This document shows, one piece after another, positions 6,294 through 13,300 of a DNA stretch of 22,059 nt. The notes beneath the pieces are model-generated. The model worked only from the letters and a program-made list of their open reading frames with translations, did no database searches and had not been told where the DNA came from. This DNA comes from a virus. The stretch spans positions 1 through 22,059 of the IMG/VR virus record IMGVR_UViG_3300021131_000054, one strand, 5' to 3'. Position 1 is the first letter of the stretch. Every line of letters starts with the position of its first letter. The position numbers were made by a program, and so were the translations under genes.

Positions 6294-6449
6294 TTAAACC
6301 GATTTAAGTGTCATAAAAAGACCGATATTTGAAAATGCATAGCTTGTCCAAATAATTCCGCCAGCAAGATTAGAAAGATAGAATTGTTGGATACCCACAA
6401 TGAAATATGCTATAGCAACAAGTCCAATTATAACATGAGAAAGTGTCAC
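6294..6449 (-). CDS. 51-residue two-TM protein, GTG start
   Basis: The GTG at 6449 has AGGAG 6 nt upstream. The product MTLSHVIIGLVAIAYFIVGI, then QQFYLSNLAGGIIWTSYAFS, NIGLFMTLKSV has a first TM helix at 4-20 and a second, less hydrophobic one at 29-47. The pattern GLVAIAYFIVGIQQF...GGxxWxSYAxxNxGL resembles small membrane proteins found beside one another in large phages. Function unknown. It begins 2 nt after the stop of the preceding gene. Confidence 0.65.
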   Translation of the reverse strand: MTLSHVIIGLVAIAYFIVGIQQFYLSNLAGGIIWTSYAFSNIGLFMTLKSV

Positions 6450-6451
6450 TG

Positions 6452-6709
6452 TCAACTCCTATTACCATTTTTGATATAGTCTTTTACTTCATCTTTTGTT
6501 GCAACATATATCCTTGCTATGAACTCTTTAGAATCTGTGAGAGGATTAAGCACAGAAGTAAAGTACACACGATCTTGTTTGATCATTTCTTCCATCAATC
6601 TGTTTGTCAATTTTTTCTTTATTTCGTCAGGTTGGGGTATGCCAGACTTCATGACATCAAACCCTTGTAATTCCAATTTTACTTCAAACAAATGTGGATC
6701 AATCTTCAT
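6452..6709 (-). CDS. Hypothetical protein, 85 residues
   Basis: The product begins MKIDPHLFEVKLELQGFDVM and ends DEVKDYIKNGNRS. It alternates short beta-like and helical stretches and has no Cys. I prefer the ATG at 6709, 2 nt after the upstream stop; the ATG at 6721 would overlap that gene and add MGLI. The helix PDEIKKKLTNRLMEEMIKQD is strongly charged. No family is recognised. Confidence 0.65.
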   Translation of the reverse strand: MKIDPHLFEVKLELQGFDVMKSGIPQPDEIKKKLTNRLMEEMIKQDRVYFTSVLNPLTDSKEFIARIYVATKDEVKDYIKNGNRS

Positions 6710-6711
6710 GA

Positions 6712-7380
6712 TTAATCCCATAGCCCACGATAGTACAAACCAAAAAGTTTCAATCCATTACGAATACGATCAGAATGCTTTCTAATCCCTTCTTCATCAA
6801 CTTCATAAGTGTGAAAGGGACCTTTTACCATTTCAGAATACTCTGATCCTTCTACCTTGACCCATTTATAGTCGATTACACCACTGCTATACTGTAGTTC
6901 CCAATCGTTGTCAGGTTGCAATTGCTCAAACGTCCAAATCATCTCGTCGAGAACCCAATTCCATCGAGTATGCACTGCTTCCCATGTATCTTTCTCAAAC
7001 TTTTCGGTCACTTCAGTACCAAAATCCAAATGCAATTGCATATCTCCATTTTGAGGAGTGCCATTGAAACGAAGGTGATCAGGAACATCTCCAATATCAA
7101 CCAATGGTGACCCATGCTTCGTTTCTTTCAATTGCTTGAGCATTGGTAGAATGATCATTGCAAGAGTTTTATCCATGTTCCATGTGTCCCACCGGTCAAT
7201 TTTGATCTTGACCTTGCGAGTCCTCTTACTTTCAACCCATATGCATACGGTGGTAACCCATTCAGGCAGGGCAGCACCAATCTCTTGACACCGCTTTTCT
7301 GAAACACCGACATACTTCAAGAGATCAGCAATTTGATAAGGACCAACCCAGTTTTTGTATGGTCCAATGGAAACTTTCAT
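6712..7380 (-). CDS. Conserved large-phage protein (MKVSIGPYKNWVGPYQIA type)
   Basis: The 222-residue protein carries motifs I recognise from many T4-like and other large phages: IGPYKNWVGPYQIADLLKYV at the start, KIKIDRWDTWNMDKTLAMII and LPMLKQLKETKHGSP in the first half, NWVLDEMIWTFEQL near 147, and a C-terminal GLKLFGLYYRGLWD. The spacing and length agree with that family, which is conserved but of unknown function. The dense aromatic and charged motifs suggest an enzyme or structural role. Its ribosome site is the recurrent TGTCGAGGTAA, and its ATG shares one base with the upstream stop (TAATG). Confidence 0.8.
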   Translation of the reverse strand: MKVSIGPYKNWVGPYQIADLLKYVGVSEKRCQEIGAALPEWVTTVCIWVESKRTRKVKIKIDRWDTWNMDKTLAMIILPMLKQLKETKHGSPLVDIGDVPDHLRFNGTPQNGDMQLHLDFGTEVTEKFEKDTWEAVHTRWNWVLDEMIWTFEQLQPDNDWELQYSSGVIDYKWVKVEGSEYSEMVKGPFHTYEVDEEGIRKHSDRIRNGLKLFGLYYRGLWD

Positions 7381-7730
7381 TATTTTACCTCGACAGAAAT
7401 ATACTGATCTGTGATATCTTCTACTTCAGGATTACCCAATCGTGCAAGCCAATGATCGAACACATAATTACCATCACTGCCATAATCACCCTCATTAGCA
7501 GGTTCTCCTTCAAGGAAATACTTGCGCCCTGAGCGAGTGATAGCCGTTCGTGCAACCTTGTCAAAAGACTGAACGGGAGAACAAATACGACCAGTTCCTC
7601 TGTCCAATCCGACAAAGTGAACGGTATTACCTTTACCGTCCAAATTAGCCTTGACATTGTATGCGCGCCAACGGGTCAAAACAATTTCAGGTTCAACATC
7701 AACACCTGCTGGTCGATAAATCATGCTCAT
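7380..7730 (-). CDS. Hypothetical protein, 116 residues
   Basis: The product opens MSMIYRPAGVDVEPEIVLTR and has a beta-rich middle (NTVHFVGLDRGTGRICSPVQ) and an acidic C-terminus (EVEDITDQYISVEVK). The ATG at 7730 overlaps the upstream stop as ATGA. It is part of a chain of overlapping genes running from 8994 to 6712. No family is recognised and no signal or membrane segment is visible. Confidence 0.7.
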   Translation of the reverse strand: MSMIYRPAGVDVEPEIVLTRWRAYNVKANLDGKGNTVHFVGLDRGTGRICSPVQSFDKVARTAITRSGRKYFLEGEPANEGDYGSDGNYVFDHWLARLGNPEVEDITDQYISVEVK

Positions 7731-8107
7731 TCTCCTCTAAATTTCAATTCATCAGTAAATACTTTGCGAAGAACATCTGGAATCTGATACTGTGTTTTAA
7801 GTATAGCAGCAATATGATCACTAGTCAAATCTTTTATTGGCTTATATTGTAACGGTTGATTGCCACGAACACCACGGGTACCCCAACAAAATGCTTCACG
7901 AATCTCGGTATGTGGTGCATCAGAATAGACTGACATTTCTGTAGCAGGAACTTCATTCAGGTTTCGACGCAAATAAGCCAACCCACCATCAACCATGTAG
8001 GTTTCACCTGTTACAGCATCCACATGAGTCTTATAGTCATGTCGATTGTAACTCTGAAGAATCGTTCCATCAGGAGTCTTGATTCGATTTGCAAGAAGAT
8101 CAGGCAT
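7727..8107 (-). CDS. Conserved phage protein (MPDLLANRIKTPDGT type)
   Basis: The 126-residue protein begins MPDLLANRIKTPDGTILQSY and continues NRHDYKTHVDAVTGETYMVD then GGLAYLRRN. This block occurs in many phages as a short conserved hypothetical. The RHDYKTH...TYMVDGG segment has conserved His and Asp residues. The second half (AFCWGTRGVRGNQPLQYKPI, DLTSDHIAAIL) is also part of the family. Its ATG overlaps the nucleotidyltransferase stop as TAATG. Function unknown. Confidence 0.75.
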   Translation of the reverse strand: MPDLLANRIKTPDGTILQSYNRHDYKTHVDAVTGETYMVDGGLAYLRRNLNEVPATEMSVYSDAPHTEIREAFCWGTRGVRGNQPLQYKPIKDLTSDHIAAILKTQYQIPDVLRKVFTDELKFRGE

Positions 8108-8664
8108 TATTCAGTAAATCCTTGTTTGATGAGTTTGTCATAGCGACCATTTTTTTTACCTCTTTCTGCTGATTCTTTGTTGAAAACAACCAGCTTCTTT
8201 CCCATAATTGCCTCTAATGCACCCGGTGAAATATACAGTTTATTGGAATAGTAATCATAGTAAGGAGTAGTATGAAGATAATCAAAATGGGCGCGTACTT
8301 TATCTGGATGACCAACCCAACCTATAATAAACTGAAAGGTGTTTTTCAATGTAATAGCATTAGCCGTAATACATTTACCCTCAACTTTGGTAGTGCAATA
8401 ATCTGATACATCTTTTACTAGGTCCATGCGGTCAGCAATAAATTTTTCAAATGCAGTAATTGCATCTTGAGACCTGAAATAGAAATCATAATCATTGATA
8501 GGTTCATTTCTCAACATAGAACCAATGCATCCACCAGTCAAAAAAATTTGTGGACCCCAATCATTAAAAAATTCTCTCAAGTCTGAATATTCAGTAAGTG
8601 TAAAGTATATTTCAATGTAACTTCTTAATTTTACTTTAGTCTCGGTGATATGTTGAAAATTCAC
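8107..8664 (-). CDS. Pol-beta-superfamily nucleotidyltransferase
   Basis: The 185-residue protein has the core signature of DNA polymerase beta-type nucleotidyltransferases: FLTGGCIGSMLRN at 41-53 (the Gly-Gly helix turn) followed by INDYDFYF at 56-63 with Asp58 and Asp60 as metal ligands. This is the head domain seen in tRNA-CCA and poly(A)-adding enzymes. It is too short for the whole bacterial enzyme and lacks an evident tRNA-binding body. A small phage enzyme that adds nucleotides to RNA or protein is likely; an antitoxin-like role is possible. The start is GTG at 8664 with AAGGAA 5 nt upstream, directly after the preceding TAA. Confidence 0.7.
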   Translation of the reverse strand: MNFQHITETKVKLRSYIEIYFTLTEYSDLREFFNDWGPQIFLTGGCIGSMLRNEPINDYDFYFRSQDAITAFEKFIADRMDLVKDVSDYCTTKVEGKCITANAITLKNTFQFIIGWVGHPDKVRAHFDYLHTTPYYDYYSNKLYISPGALEAIMGKKLVVFNKESAERGKKNGRYDKLIKQGFTE

Positions 8665-8985
8665 TTAATTTCCTTTTTTGCTATCAGCAGCAATCTTTGC
8701 AAGAAGTTCATTAGCCAAAATCTTTGCATCATTTACTGCGGTTTCATCGAGTGGTGCAGTTTTGGTCTTTTGGTATGCCATCTCTCTTGATGCAACCTCA
8801 GTCGAAATGATTGTAGTCAACAAACGAATAAAATTGGATGATGCACCAAGTTGTTTAGCAAGCAGGTACATTCGTGCCAATGTAATTCCGCATACATCAG
8901 GAAAACCAACCTGATACTTTTCGGCTATCGATATAAAGAATTCATCGATTTCACCTGACATTCTAAAAAGTTCATCATCACTCAT
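8665..8985 (-). CDS. Hypothetical helical protein, about 106 residues
   Basis: The product starts MSDDELFRMSGEIDEFFISI at ATG 8985; a GTG at 8994 in the same frame would add three residues. It is largely helical with a Ser/Ala/Thr-rich middle (KQLGASSNFIRLLTTIISTE) and a lysine-rich end (AADSKKGN). Its stop TAA abuts the GTG of the nucleotidyltransferase, and the ribosome site of that gene lies in its last codons, so the two are translated together. No family is recognised. Confidence 0.65.
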   Translation of the reverse strand: MSDDELFRMSGEIDEFFISIAEKYQVGFPDVCGITLARMYLLAKQLGASSNFIRLLTTIISTEVASREMAYQKTKTAPLDETAVNDAKILANELLAKIAADSKKGN

Positions 8986-8994
8986 AGTATTCAC

Positions 8995-9321
8995 TTACTC
9001 TTTTGATTGAGGGTTAGGGTCATTCAGATGGTCCCAAGACCATTCATCAGGAATTTGAATTGTGGCTTCTTCTGACTTAAGTTTTTCTACACGCCTTTGC
9101 CCTATCACATTTTCACCTGCACACAGAACAGGAGTCAGGCTTTCAAAGCCATTCCACAACTTGTCAAACTTCATTTGATATAGGTTCTTCAGCCCAAGAA
9201 TGACATTGGCAACCTCATCAGATGACATATCATTCTCCAAAAGATTCTCATAAATCAGTTGGAGATCATCGGTGATACCCCACGCATTCATGATACATTG
9301 TTCAAAATCAAAACGATCCAT
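8995..9321 (-). CDS. Hypothetical acidic protein, 108 residues
   Basis: It begins MDRFDFEQCIMNAWGITDDL and contains helices such as MSSDEVANVILGLKNLYQMK FDKLW, and ends with DEWSWDHLNDPNPQSKE. Phage proteins with the starting pattern FEQxIMxxWxITDDL are known to me from several large phages, always uncharacterised. AGAGG lies about 8 nt before the ATG. A good sigma70-like promoter stands 42 nt upstream (9363-9391). Confidence 0.68.
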   Translation of the reverse strand: MDRFDFEQCIMNAWGITDDLQLIYENLLENDMSSDEVANVILGLKNLYQMKFDKLWNGFESLTPVLCAGENVIGQRRVEKLKSEEATIQIPDEWSWDHLNDPNPQSKE

Positions 9322-9325
9322 TATA

Positions 9326-9438
9326 TTAACCTCTCAGGTTGTTTTCAAGGTACTTCGGGGATATTTTACACTCTTCACCGAACTTTGTCAAGTGTTCTTT
9401 TTCTTCAACGCATCCTCTCAAAGTTCGCGGTCAGACAT
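9326..9438 (-). pseudogene. Small gene interrupted by a -1 frame change (37-residue product if joined)
   Basis: An ATG at 9438 has the strong ribosome site GAGGAG and makes the region's usual 8-nt overlap (ATGTCTGA) with the upstream stop. The frame reads MSDREL and then hits TGA at 9420-9418. One base back, the frame continues open as RGCVEEKEHLTKFGEECKIS then PKYLENNLRG, ending TAA at 9326. Joined, the product reads like a genuine small phage protein. Either a base has been lost or gained (mutation or sequence error) or ribosomes shift -1 at CTT-TGA. The same DNA also carries a promoter-like sequence. Confidence 0.5.
9363..9391 (-). promoter_or_regulatory. Sigma70-like promoter TTGACA-17-TAAAAT
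   Basis: The -35 box TTGACA lies at 9391-9386, the -10 box TAAAAT at 9368-9363, with the ideal 17-bp spacer. It would drive the 8995 gene and the operon below. It lies within the interrupted small frame at 9326-9438 and lacks the upstream GTAACAA element of the right-half promoters, so it could be partly a chance match. Confidence 0.5.
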
Positions 9439-9979
9439 TTTTTTCATACTCCTCAACATCTTTCAATCCATAATGTTCTATTGCATGGTCTCGACAGAGC
9501 GTTTTACTCCAACCCATAAAATATGTGTGTGAACCCATTTTACCACACACTTCACAAGTTCTTTCAGATAGATATTCTGCCATTCTGATAAACTCATGAT
9601 GTTGCTCGGTAGCATAAGAAACATAAAACCTCAGAAGACCAAACTTTTCTTTTACTTGTGTTGCATAAGGGAGATTGGTGAGCGCATCTTGTAACTTCTT
9701 TTTAGAATCTTCAAGTAATTCTTCGGTGTAATAAGACACCGCCCAATCATTCCAATGTTCCTTGTTTTTCTGTGCAAGTTGATTGCTGATTTCTCTTACA
9801 TCATGTTTAAGCATATTGACATCTCTTGAAATCATTGAACAAAGTACATCGATGATATCGTACCAACCATCTCCAATTTCAAAACCCCATGGCATCGCAG
9901 ACTTCATGATATTACCCTTGCGATCACGAAAAATCTCAGGATATTTTTCTACCAGTTTCACTTCAAGTTCATCACGCAT
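9431..9979 (-). CDS. Conserved phage protein with C-terminal zinc-binding motif
   Basis: The 182-residue product has the family block MPWGFEIGDGWYDIIDVLCS at 29-48, then TQVKEKFGLLRFYVSYATEQ and IRMAEYLSERTCEVCG, then a downstream GWSKTLCRDHAIEH. The Cys-x2-Cys (CEVC) plus later Cys and His (TLCRDHA) suggest a structural zinc. This combination, GDGWxxLIDxLC followed by VKEKFGxLRFY and a CxxCG, is common in phages and uncharacterised. It ends 4-8 nt into the start of the next small gene. Confidence 0.78.
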   Translation of the reverse strand: MRDELEVKLVEKYPEIFRDRKGNIMKSAMPWGFEIGDGWYDIIDVLCSMISRDVNMLKHDVREISNQLAQKNKEHWNDWAVSYYTEELLEDSKKKLQDALTNLPYATQVKEKFGLLRFYVSYATEQHHEFIRMAEYLSERTCEVCGKMGSHTYFMGWSKTLCRDHAIEHYGLKDVEEYEKNV

Positions 9980-9982
9980 GAT

Positions 9983-10219
9983 TTAATTCCTTGGATCAAA
10001 ATCGCCAGATACTGCCATTATATCAGAAAAAGATTCGTTTTTCTTGTTCTTCAAGTGTTCTATTGCTGCTTCCCAACCTTCTTGGAAAGTCTGCCAGTGA
10101 TCTTCTACGTTAGGGTTCTTGTACTCACCCTTGGAATTCTTCTTGATGATATCTGAGGTTGTTCCAAAAGAAGATGCGCTGACCTTCTCAAATGCTTCAC
10201 GGATAATTTTAGTCACCAT
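9983..10219 (-). CDS. Small conserved phage protein (HWQTFQEGWEAA type)
   Basis: The product (78 residues) starts MVTKIIREAFEKVSASSFGT at ATG 10219; a GTG one codon later is equally spaced from the GGAGG site. The segment NPNVEDHWQTFQEGWEAAIE HLKNKK is a recurrent motif of small phage proteins (W-x-T/A-FQxGWxAAxEH), of unknown role. The longer frame upstream to 10303 runs inside the preceding gene and was rejected. It overlaps that gene by 11 nt. Confidence 0.7.
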   Translation of the reverse strand: MVTKIIREAFEKVSASSFGTTSDIIKKNSKGEYKNPNVEDHWQTFQEGWEAAIEHLKNKKNESFSDIMAVSGDFDPRN

Positions 10220-10412
10220 ATCCTCCAAAATTTTTGATAATAAGTTCAAGTGCAGGAATAAGTTCCATTGTTTCTGCAACATCATCAGGGTGCATATACT
10301 CACCTTTCTTGTTGTGATCCTTCAATTCTTTCCTAAGATACTTGAGATAGTCTTTAAGGTTCAGAACAGTGATTTTGTCTGCGGTTTCACCGTCAAGTTC
10401 AATCTTTTTCAT
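10209..10412 (-). CDS. Small hypothetical protein, 67 residues
   Basis: It begins MKKIELDGETADKITVLNLK with a basic helix KDYLKYLRKELKDHNKKGEY following and ends PALELIIKNFGGYGD. Several phage proteins share the start MKxIxLDxETAxxIxxxxLKxxxxYLxxEL. They are uncharacterised and may be small regulators or decoys. The ATG overlaps the upstream stop as ATGA, so it is coupled to the 10409 gene. Confidence 0.7.
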   Translation of the reverse strand: MKKIELDGETADKITVLNLKDYLKYLRKELKDHNKKGEYMHPDDVAETMELIPALELIIKNFGGYGD

Positions 10413-10699
10413 TCTTCAGTTCTTTCGTAAGTTGCTGCGAAAATGTCTGGCTTACAGGCATAGAACTCACCTTGTACGCCTTTGATAATCCAATCACCTT
10501 CTGTGGCAATATGTTTGACAGTGAGATGTACACCATCCTCCAGTGTACCGATTTCTGCTTCTGCCTTAGCATCAGGATGTCTGGCTTTACTGATATTACC
10601 CAACGCACCACCACAAAATGCATGAATGGCGAGAATGCCTTGTTCATCGTAGGTAAATTGTATAGCCTCAATAACTACAGGTTTCTTTCGGAATTTCAC
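10409..10699 (-). CDS. Conserved phage protein (KKPVVIEAIQF...GDWIIKGVQGEFY type)
   Basis: This 96-residue protein has the two blocks that define a common phage/prophage family: MKFRKKPVVIEAIQFTYDEQ at the start, and GDWIIKGVQGEFYACKPDIF near 68-87, followed by the typical TY end. It is small, soluble and beta-rich; the family has no known function. The start is a GTG at 10699 overlapping the lipoprotein stop as GTGA, with AAGGGG upstream. Confidence 0.8.
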   Translation of the reverse strand: MKFRKKPVVIEAIQFTYDEQGILAIHAFCGGALGNISKARHPDAKAEAEIGTLEDGVHLTVKHIATEGDWIIKGVQGEFYACKPDIFAATYERTEE

Positions 10700-10902
10700 T
10701 TGTCACACCCCTTCGGATGACCATTTGTATCAACCAAAGGTGTAATCGCTACACCATGATCAGAATCCATGATAACATATCGAGTACCTTCAATACACCT
10801 AGTAGTGAATCCACTAACAGAACTCTGAAACATCTGCTCAAATTTTCCACAACCAGTCAATGCACCGACTACAATAAGACCCAAAATAATATTCTTATTC
10901 AT
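10696..10902 (-). CDS. Small phage lipoprotein
   Basis: The product is 68 residues. MNKNIILGLIVVGALTGCGK is a lipoprotein signal with lipobox ALTGC, so the mature form begins at Cys18 with Gly-Lys at +2/+3 and would probably go to the outer membrane. The mature part has two Cys (in FTTRCIEGTRYVIM and GHPKGCDK) that could form a disulphide. Small phage lipoproteins often act in lysis (outer spanin) or superinfection exclusion. No inner spanin partner is visible next to it, so exclusion or another envelope role is at least as likely. The ATG overlaps the RNA ligase stop as ATGA. Confidence 0.75.
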   Translation of the reverse strand: MNKNIILGLIVVGALTGCGKFEQMFQSSVSGFTTRCIEGTRYVIMDSDHGVAITPLVDTNGHPKGCDK

Positions 10903-11921
10903 CACTTTTCTCCCATAAGAAACTTGTTACTGATAGCTTTGAAACTGGTGTAGTTTTGCCCATTGCGCTTGAACACCACACCTTCCCGTTCTACGTTATT
11001 ATTCAATGCTGACTTACCTTCTGCATTATCCAACAGATAATCAATGGTAGTACCTGTCAATGACATTTCTCTTTCCAACAGAGGAACATGAAGAACACCC
11101 GTAAGAATTGCCCAAGGGCGAACAGCCCAAGGTGACAGGTATTCTTGTTGATCGATGTTGAAGATATTATACAGATAGAACTTCTGCCCTGTCAATCCGT
11201 ATGGGTTACCTTGAATGCCTTCTCCAACAAGTTCACCTTGAAGTGCAAGATTGGCACCATGATCTGTGAGCATCTTTTCAAAACCCGCAGAGATAGCAGT
11301 CTTCCAGAACGCATTGTTCTCATCACGAACCAAATCAATATTCCGTGAGCATACACCGAATACGCCATTATTGAAATAGACGGTCATCGAAGAACCATCC
11401 AACTTCTCGGTAACTTCCCAAGTATTATATTCAGTATTCCAATGCTCAAGTTCTTTCTTCAGGTTCTGAATCCGTTCTTGGTCAGTCTTGCGAATGAAAG
11501 ACGGGAAAGATCCACGCATTACGCCAGCCAATTGAGCAGGAATAGGTGCTTCCCACTTTTGGATACCAAGAAGTTCAGACACATCCGCATCTTCACCCAA
11601 TTGTGCATTAACACCGTATACACCGATACCCAAGGGCAATAACAGACCTTGACTGACCTGCCCACGAAGTTTTACAGTACGCAGACGCTCACCCTTCAGA
11701 CCATTGTACTCACGGGGTTCCTTGCCCTTCGACAGGAACGGTGCAAGTCCAGTGGGAATCCAAGAATCAATCTCACAGTATACAGCAAGATCACCAGCGG
11801 TAAATTCACCCTTCTTGACTACAACCTTCCAACCACCTACAGTAGCTACCTCGATAGCATCTGCACCTGCAATAGGATTGATTGCGTCGATCTTACGAAT
11901 TGTTGCCATCTTGCGAGTCAT
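10902..11921 (-). CDS. RNA ligase (ATP-dependent, DRB0094/Rnl5-like)
   Basis: The 339-residue product contains the nucleotidyltransferase signature EKLDGSSMTVYF, with Lys173 as the adenylated residue. Other ligase motifs are ALQGELVGEGIQGNPY (motif III region), REGVVFKRN (motif IV) and SFKAISNKFL (motif V). The N-terminal 120 residues (MTRKMATIRKIDAINPIAGA onwards) form the OB-like domain typical of the Deinococcus DRB0094 type of RNA ligase, which seals nicks with a 3'-OH RNA end. It fits RNA or tRNA repair during infection. I chose ATG 11921 because GGAG lies 7 nt upstream; a TTG at 11933 is not needed. A strong promoter with the conserved upstream element (11951-12000) drives it. Confidence 0.9.
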   Translation of the reverse strand: MTRKMATIRKIDAINPIAGADAIEVATVGGWKVVVKKGEFTAGDLAVYCEIDSWIPTGLAPFLSKGKEPREYNGLKGERLRTVKLRGQVSQGLLLPLGIGVYGVNAQLGEDADVSELLGIQKWEAPIPAQLAGVMRGSFPSFIRKTDQERIQNLKKELEHWNTEYNTWEVTEKLDGSSMTVYFNNGVFGVCSRNIDLVRDENNAFWKTAISAGFEKMLTDHGANLALQGELVGEGIQGNPYGLTGQKFYLYNIFNIDQQEYLSPWAVRPWAILTGVLHVPLLEREMSLTGTTIDYLLDNAEGKSALNNNVEREGVVFKRNGQNYTSFKAISNKFLMGEK

Positions 11922-11950
11922 GTCAAACTCCAATCAATTAATATGTGATC

Positions 11951-12000
11951 ATTATACAGAAATTTTGGCGTATGTCAAGTCAAAATTGTTACGAAGTATC
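11951..12000 (-). promoter_or_regulatory. Promoter P1 with conserved upstream element (RNA ligase)
   Basis: The -35 is TTGACA (11978-11973) and the -10 TATAAT (11956-11951) with a 16-bp spacer. GTAACAA (11992-11986) stands 7 bp upstream of the -35, preceded by TGATACTTC, which begins with the stop of the 11999 gene. Same family as P2-P8. Confidence 0.8.
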
Positions 12001-12736
12001 ACATCTTTCGGGTCTGTTCCATTCTTTTCAGGCAATCTTTGATAGATTCATTCGGTAACATTTCATAAGAACAACCGATTGTACCGCCTTTCCATGATCC
12101 CGTCCGTTCACCGACTTCATCATTGAATTCGATATCTATGACAGTCCTTTCCATTGTCAAAAATGGAAACCATTTACGGTGCCATTTTCTCTTTTCGACA
12201 CTGCATATAGCAGTTCTTTCTTGTACTTCACCACTTTTAAGTGTGTATGTGTATGGATGCGTTTCTGTATATGCACCCTGTTCACGGAATATCCACGGTT
12301 CAATATTGCTATCATTATTTTTGTGATCCATTACAACCCATTTATCGTCCTTGTCTTTGATCCAATGACCAACAAAGGTATAAGAGAAGAATGGTAGATC
12401 CAGTGCCCAATATCCATTCTGAGTTTGCCCACATTCATAGTCACCACCCTTGTATATCCATAGAGTGTCGCTATAAATTTTGAATCCATATTCTGGCATA
12501 ACACAACCTTCCTCAAGTCGAGTCTTGAAAGGGAGATATATTTGAAATAATCCCCAACCAAGTGCGAAACTCAGTGCATACCGACAATCAAAATATGTTC
12601 CACGATGAAGAACAAACTCAAATGCAAAACGGGGTGCAAAGTATCCCCACTTGAAATCGATTGATTCTTTGTTAATTCTCCATGCACCCAGCAGATTTAA
12701 CCATTTAGGAATTTCGTGAGTATATCGTTCTTTCAT
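11999..12736 (-). CDS. Hypothetical protein, 245 residues, Trp/Tyr-rich
   Basis: The product begins MKERYTHEIPKWLNLLGAWR and is rich in Trp, Tyr and Phe with many beta-like stretches (FAFEFVLHRGTYFDCRYALS; GYWALDLPFFSYTFVGHW). The end holds a charged helix (ESIKDCLKRMEQTRKM). No transmembrane helix or signal is clear. Phages of several kinds carry similar Trp/Phe-rich proteins of this length with the phrase GxxxxDxPFxSYxFxxHW. Function unknown. Its ATG overlaps the upstream stop as ATGA, and its TGA begins promoter P1. Confidence 0.75.
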   Translation of the reverse strand: MKERYTHEIPKWLNLLGAWRINKESIDFKWGYFAPRFAFEFVLHRGTYFDCRYALSFALGWGLFQIYLPFKTRLEEGCVMPEYGFKIYSDTLWIYKGGDYECGQTQNGYWALDLPFFSYTFVGHWIKDKDDKWVVMDHKNNDSNIEPWIFREQGAYTETHPYTYTLKSGEVQERTAICSVEKRKWHRKWFPFLTMERTVIDIEFNDEVGERTGSWKGGTIGCSYEMLPNESIKDCLKRMEQTRKM

Positions 12737-12993
12737 TCTTCAACTCCAAAATGTTCTTTTAGTCTGTATCCTATGCTATTCATAGGATGACTTGGTGGAC
12801 TTATTGTTTCATCAAGAACTTCAGCACATTCCCTCACAATCAACTCGGCGAACTTTTGATTAAACTGCTCATGCCACCCAATATGACCATCTTCCCAAAT
12901 CTTACCTGGAGTTTTACTTCTAACAGGTGGTGTATAAACAGAATTCACATATTCCCCAGCCTGTACAGCAAGTTTTTGAATTCGTTCGTTCAT
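12733..12993 (-). CDS. Small conserved phage protein (NERIQKLAxQAG type)
   Basis: It has 86 residues starting MNERIQKLAVQAGEYVNSVY with a later QFNQKFAELIVRECAEVLDE and a C-terminus ending KEHFGVEE. The frame E-x-I-x-x-LA-x-QAG...FAELIVRECAEV is one of the most common small-protein patterns of T4-like phages. The ATG at 12993 shares one base with the preceding stop (TGATG). A related start (MNDKAKELAQKAGF) appears in the 13582 gene. Function unknown. Confidence 0.75.
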   Translation of the reverse strand: MNERIQKLAVQAGEYVNSVYTPPVRSKTPGKIWEDGHIGWHEQFNQKFAELIVRECAEVLDETISPPSHPMNSIGYRLKEHFGVEE

Positions 12994-13289
12994 CAAAAGT
13001 CATCCGTTCCAAAACTAATACCAGTCACAGAATCAAACCTAAACGATCTCCAACCATTGGCTTCTGTGTCATATACTGCGATAGAATCATCAGACACCTT
13101 TCGTTCCTTCTTTACTCCTTCAGTGACTGGTGCAGCAGGGATCTTTTCAGTATTGAGAGTGCAATTCATGATACGGGTATTACCATCCTTCTTGACAAAG
13201 GTAACACGAACCACATTTTCAGTCAACATTTCTTTGAGCCACTTTTTTCCTTCTGAAGTATTCCAAAGATTTTCAACATTACAAGTCAT
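12993..13289 (-). CDS. WYL_2 / Sm-like SH3-barrel protein
   Basis: The 98-residue protein has the phage WYL_2 (Sm-like SH3 beta-barrel) pattern: VVRVTFVKKDGNTRIMNCTL around 25-44, then IAVYDTEANGWRSFRFDSVT near 72-91. The second block, xVxDxxxxxWRSFRxDSV, is typical of small phage proteins of this fold, which is shared with nucleic-acid-binding Sm and WYL domains and may bind nucleic acid or ligands. GAGGAG stands 7 nt before the ATG at 13289; the TTG at 13304 is not needed. Confidence 0.75.
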   Translation of the reverse strand: MTCNVENLWNTSEGKKWLKEMLTENVVRVTFVKKDGNTRIMNCTLNTEKIPAAPVTEGVKKERKVSDDSIAVYDTEANGWRSFRFDSVTGISFGTDDF

Positions 13290-13300
13290 CACAAAACTCC

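Noticed and set aside
9418-9438. RF2-like +1 frameshift at CTT-TGA
   Set aside because: A +1 shift gives only four codons before another stop, while the long open frame needs -1.
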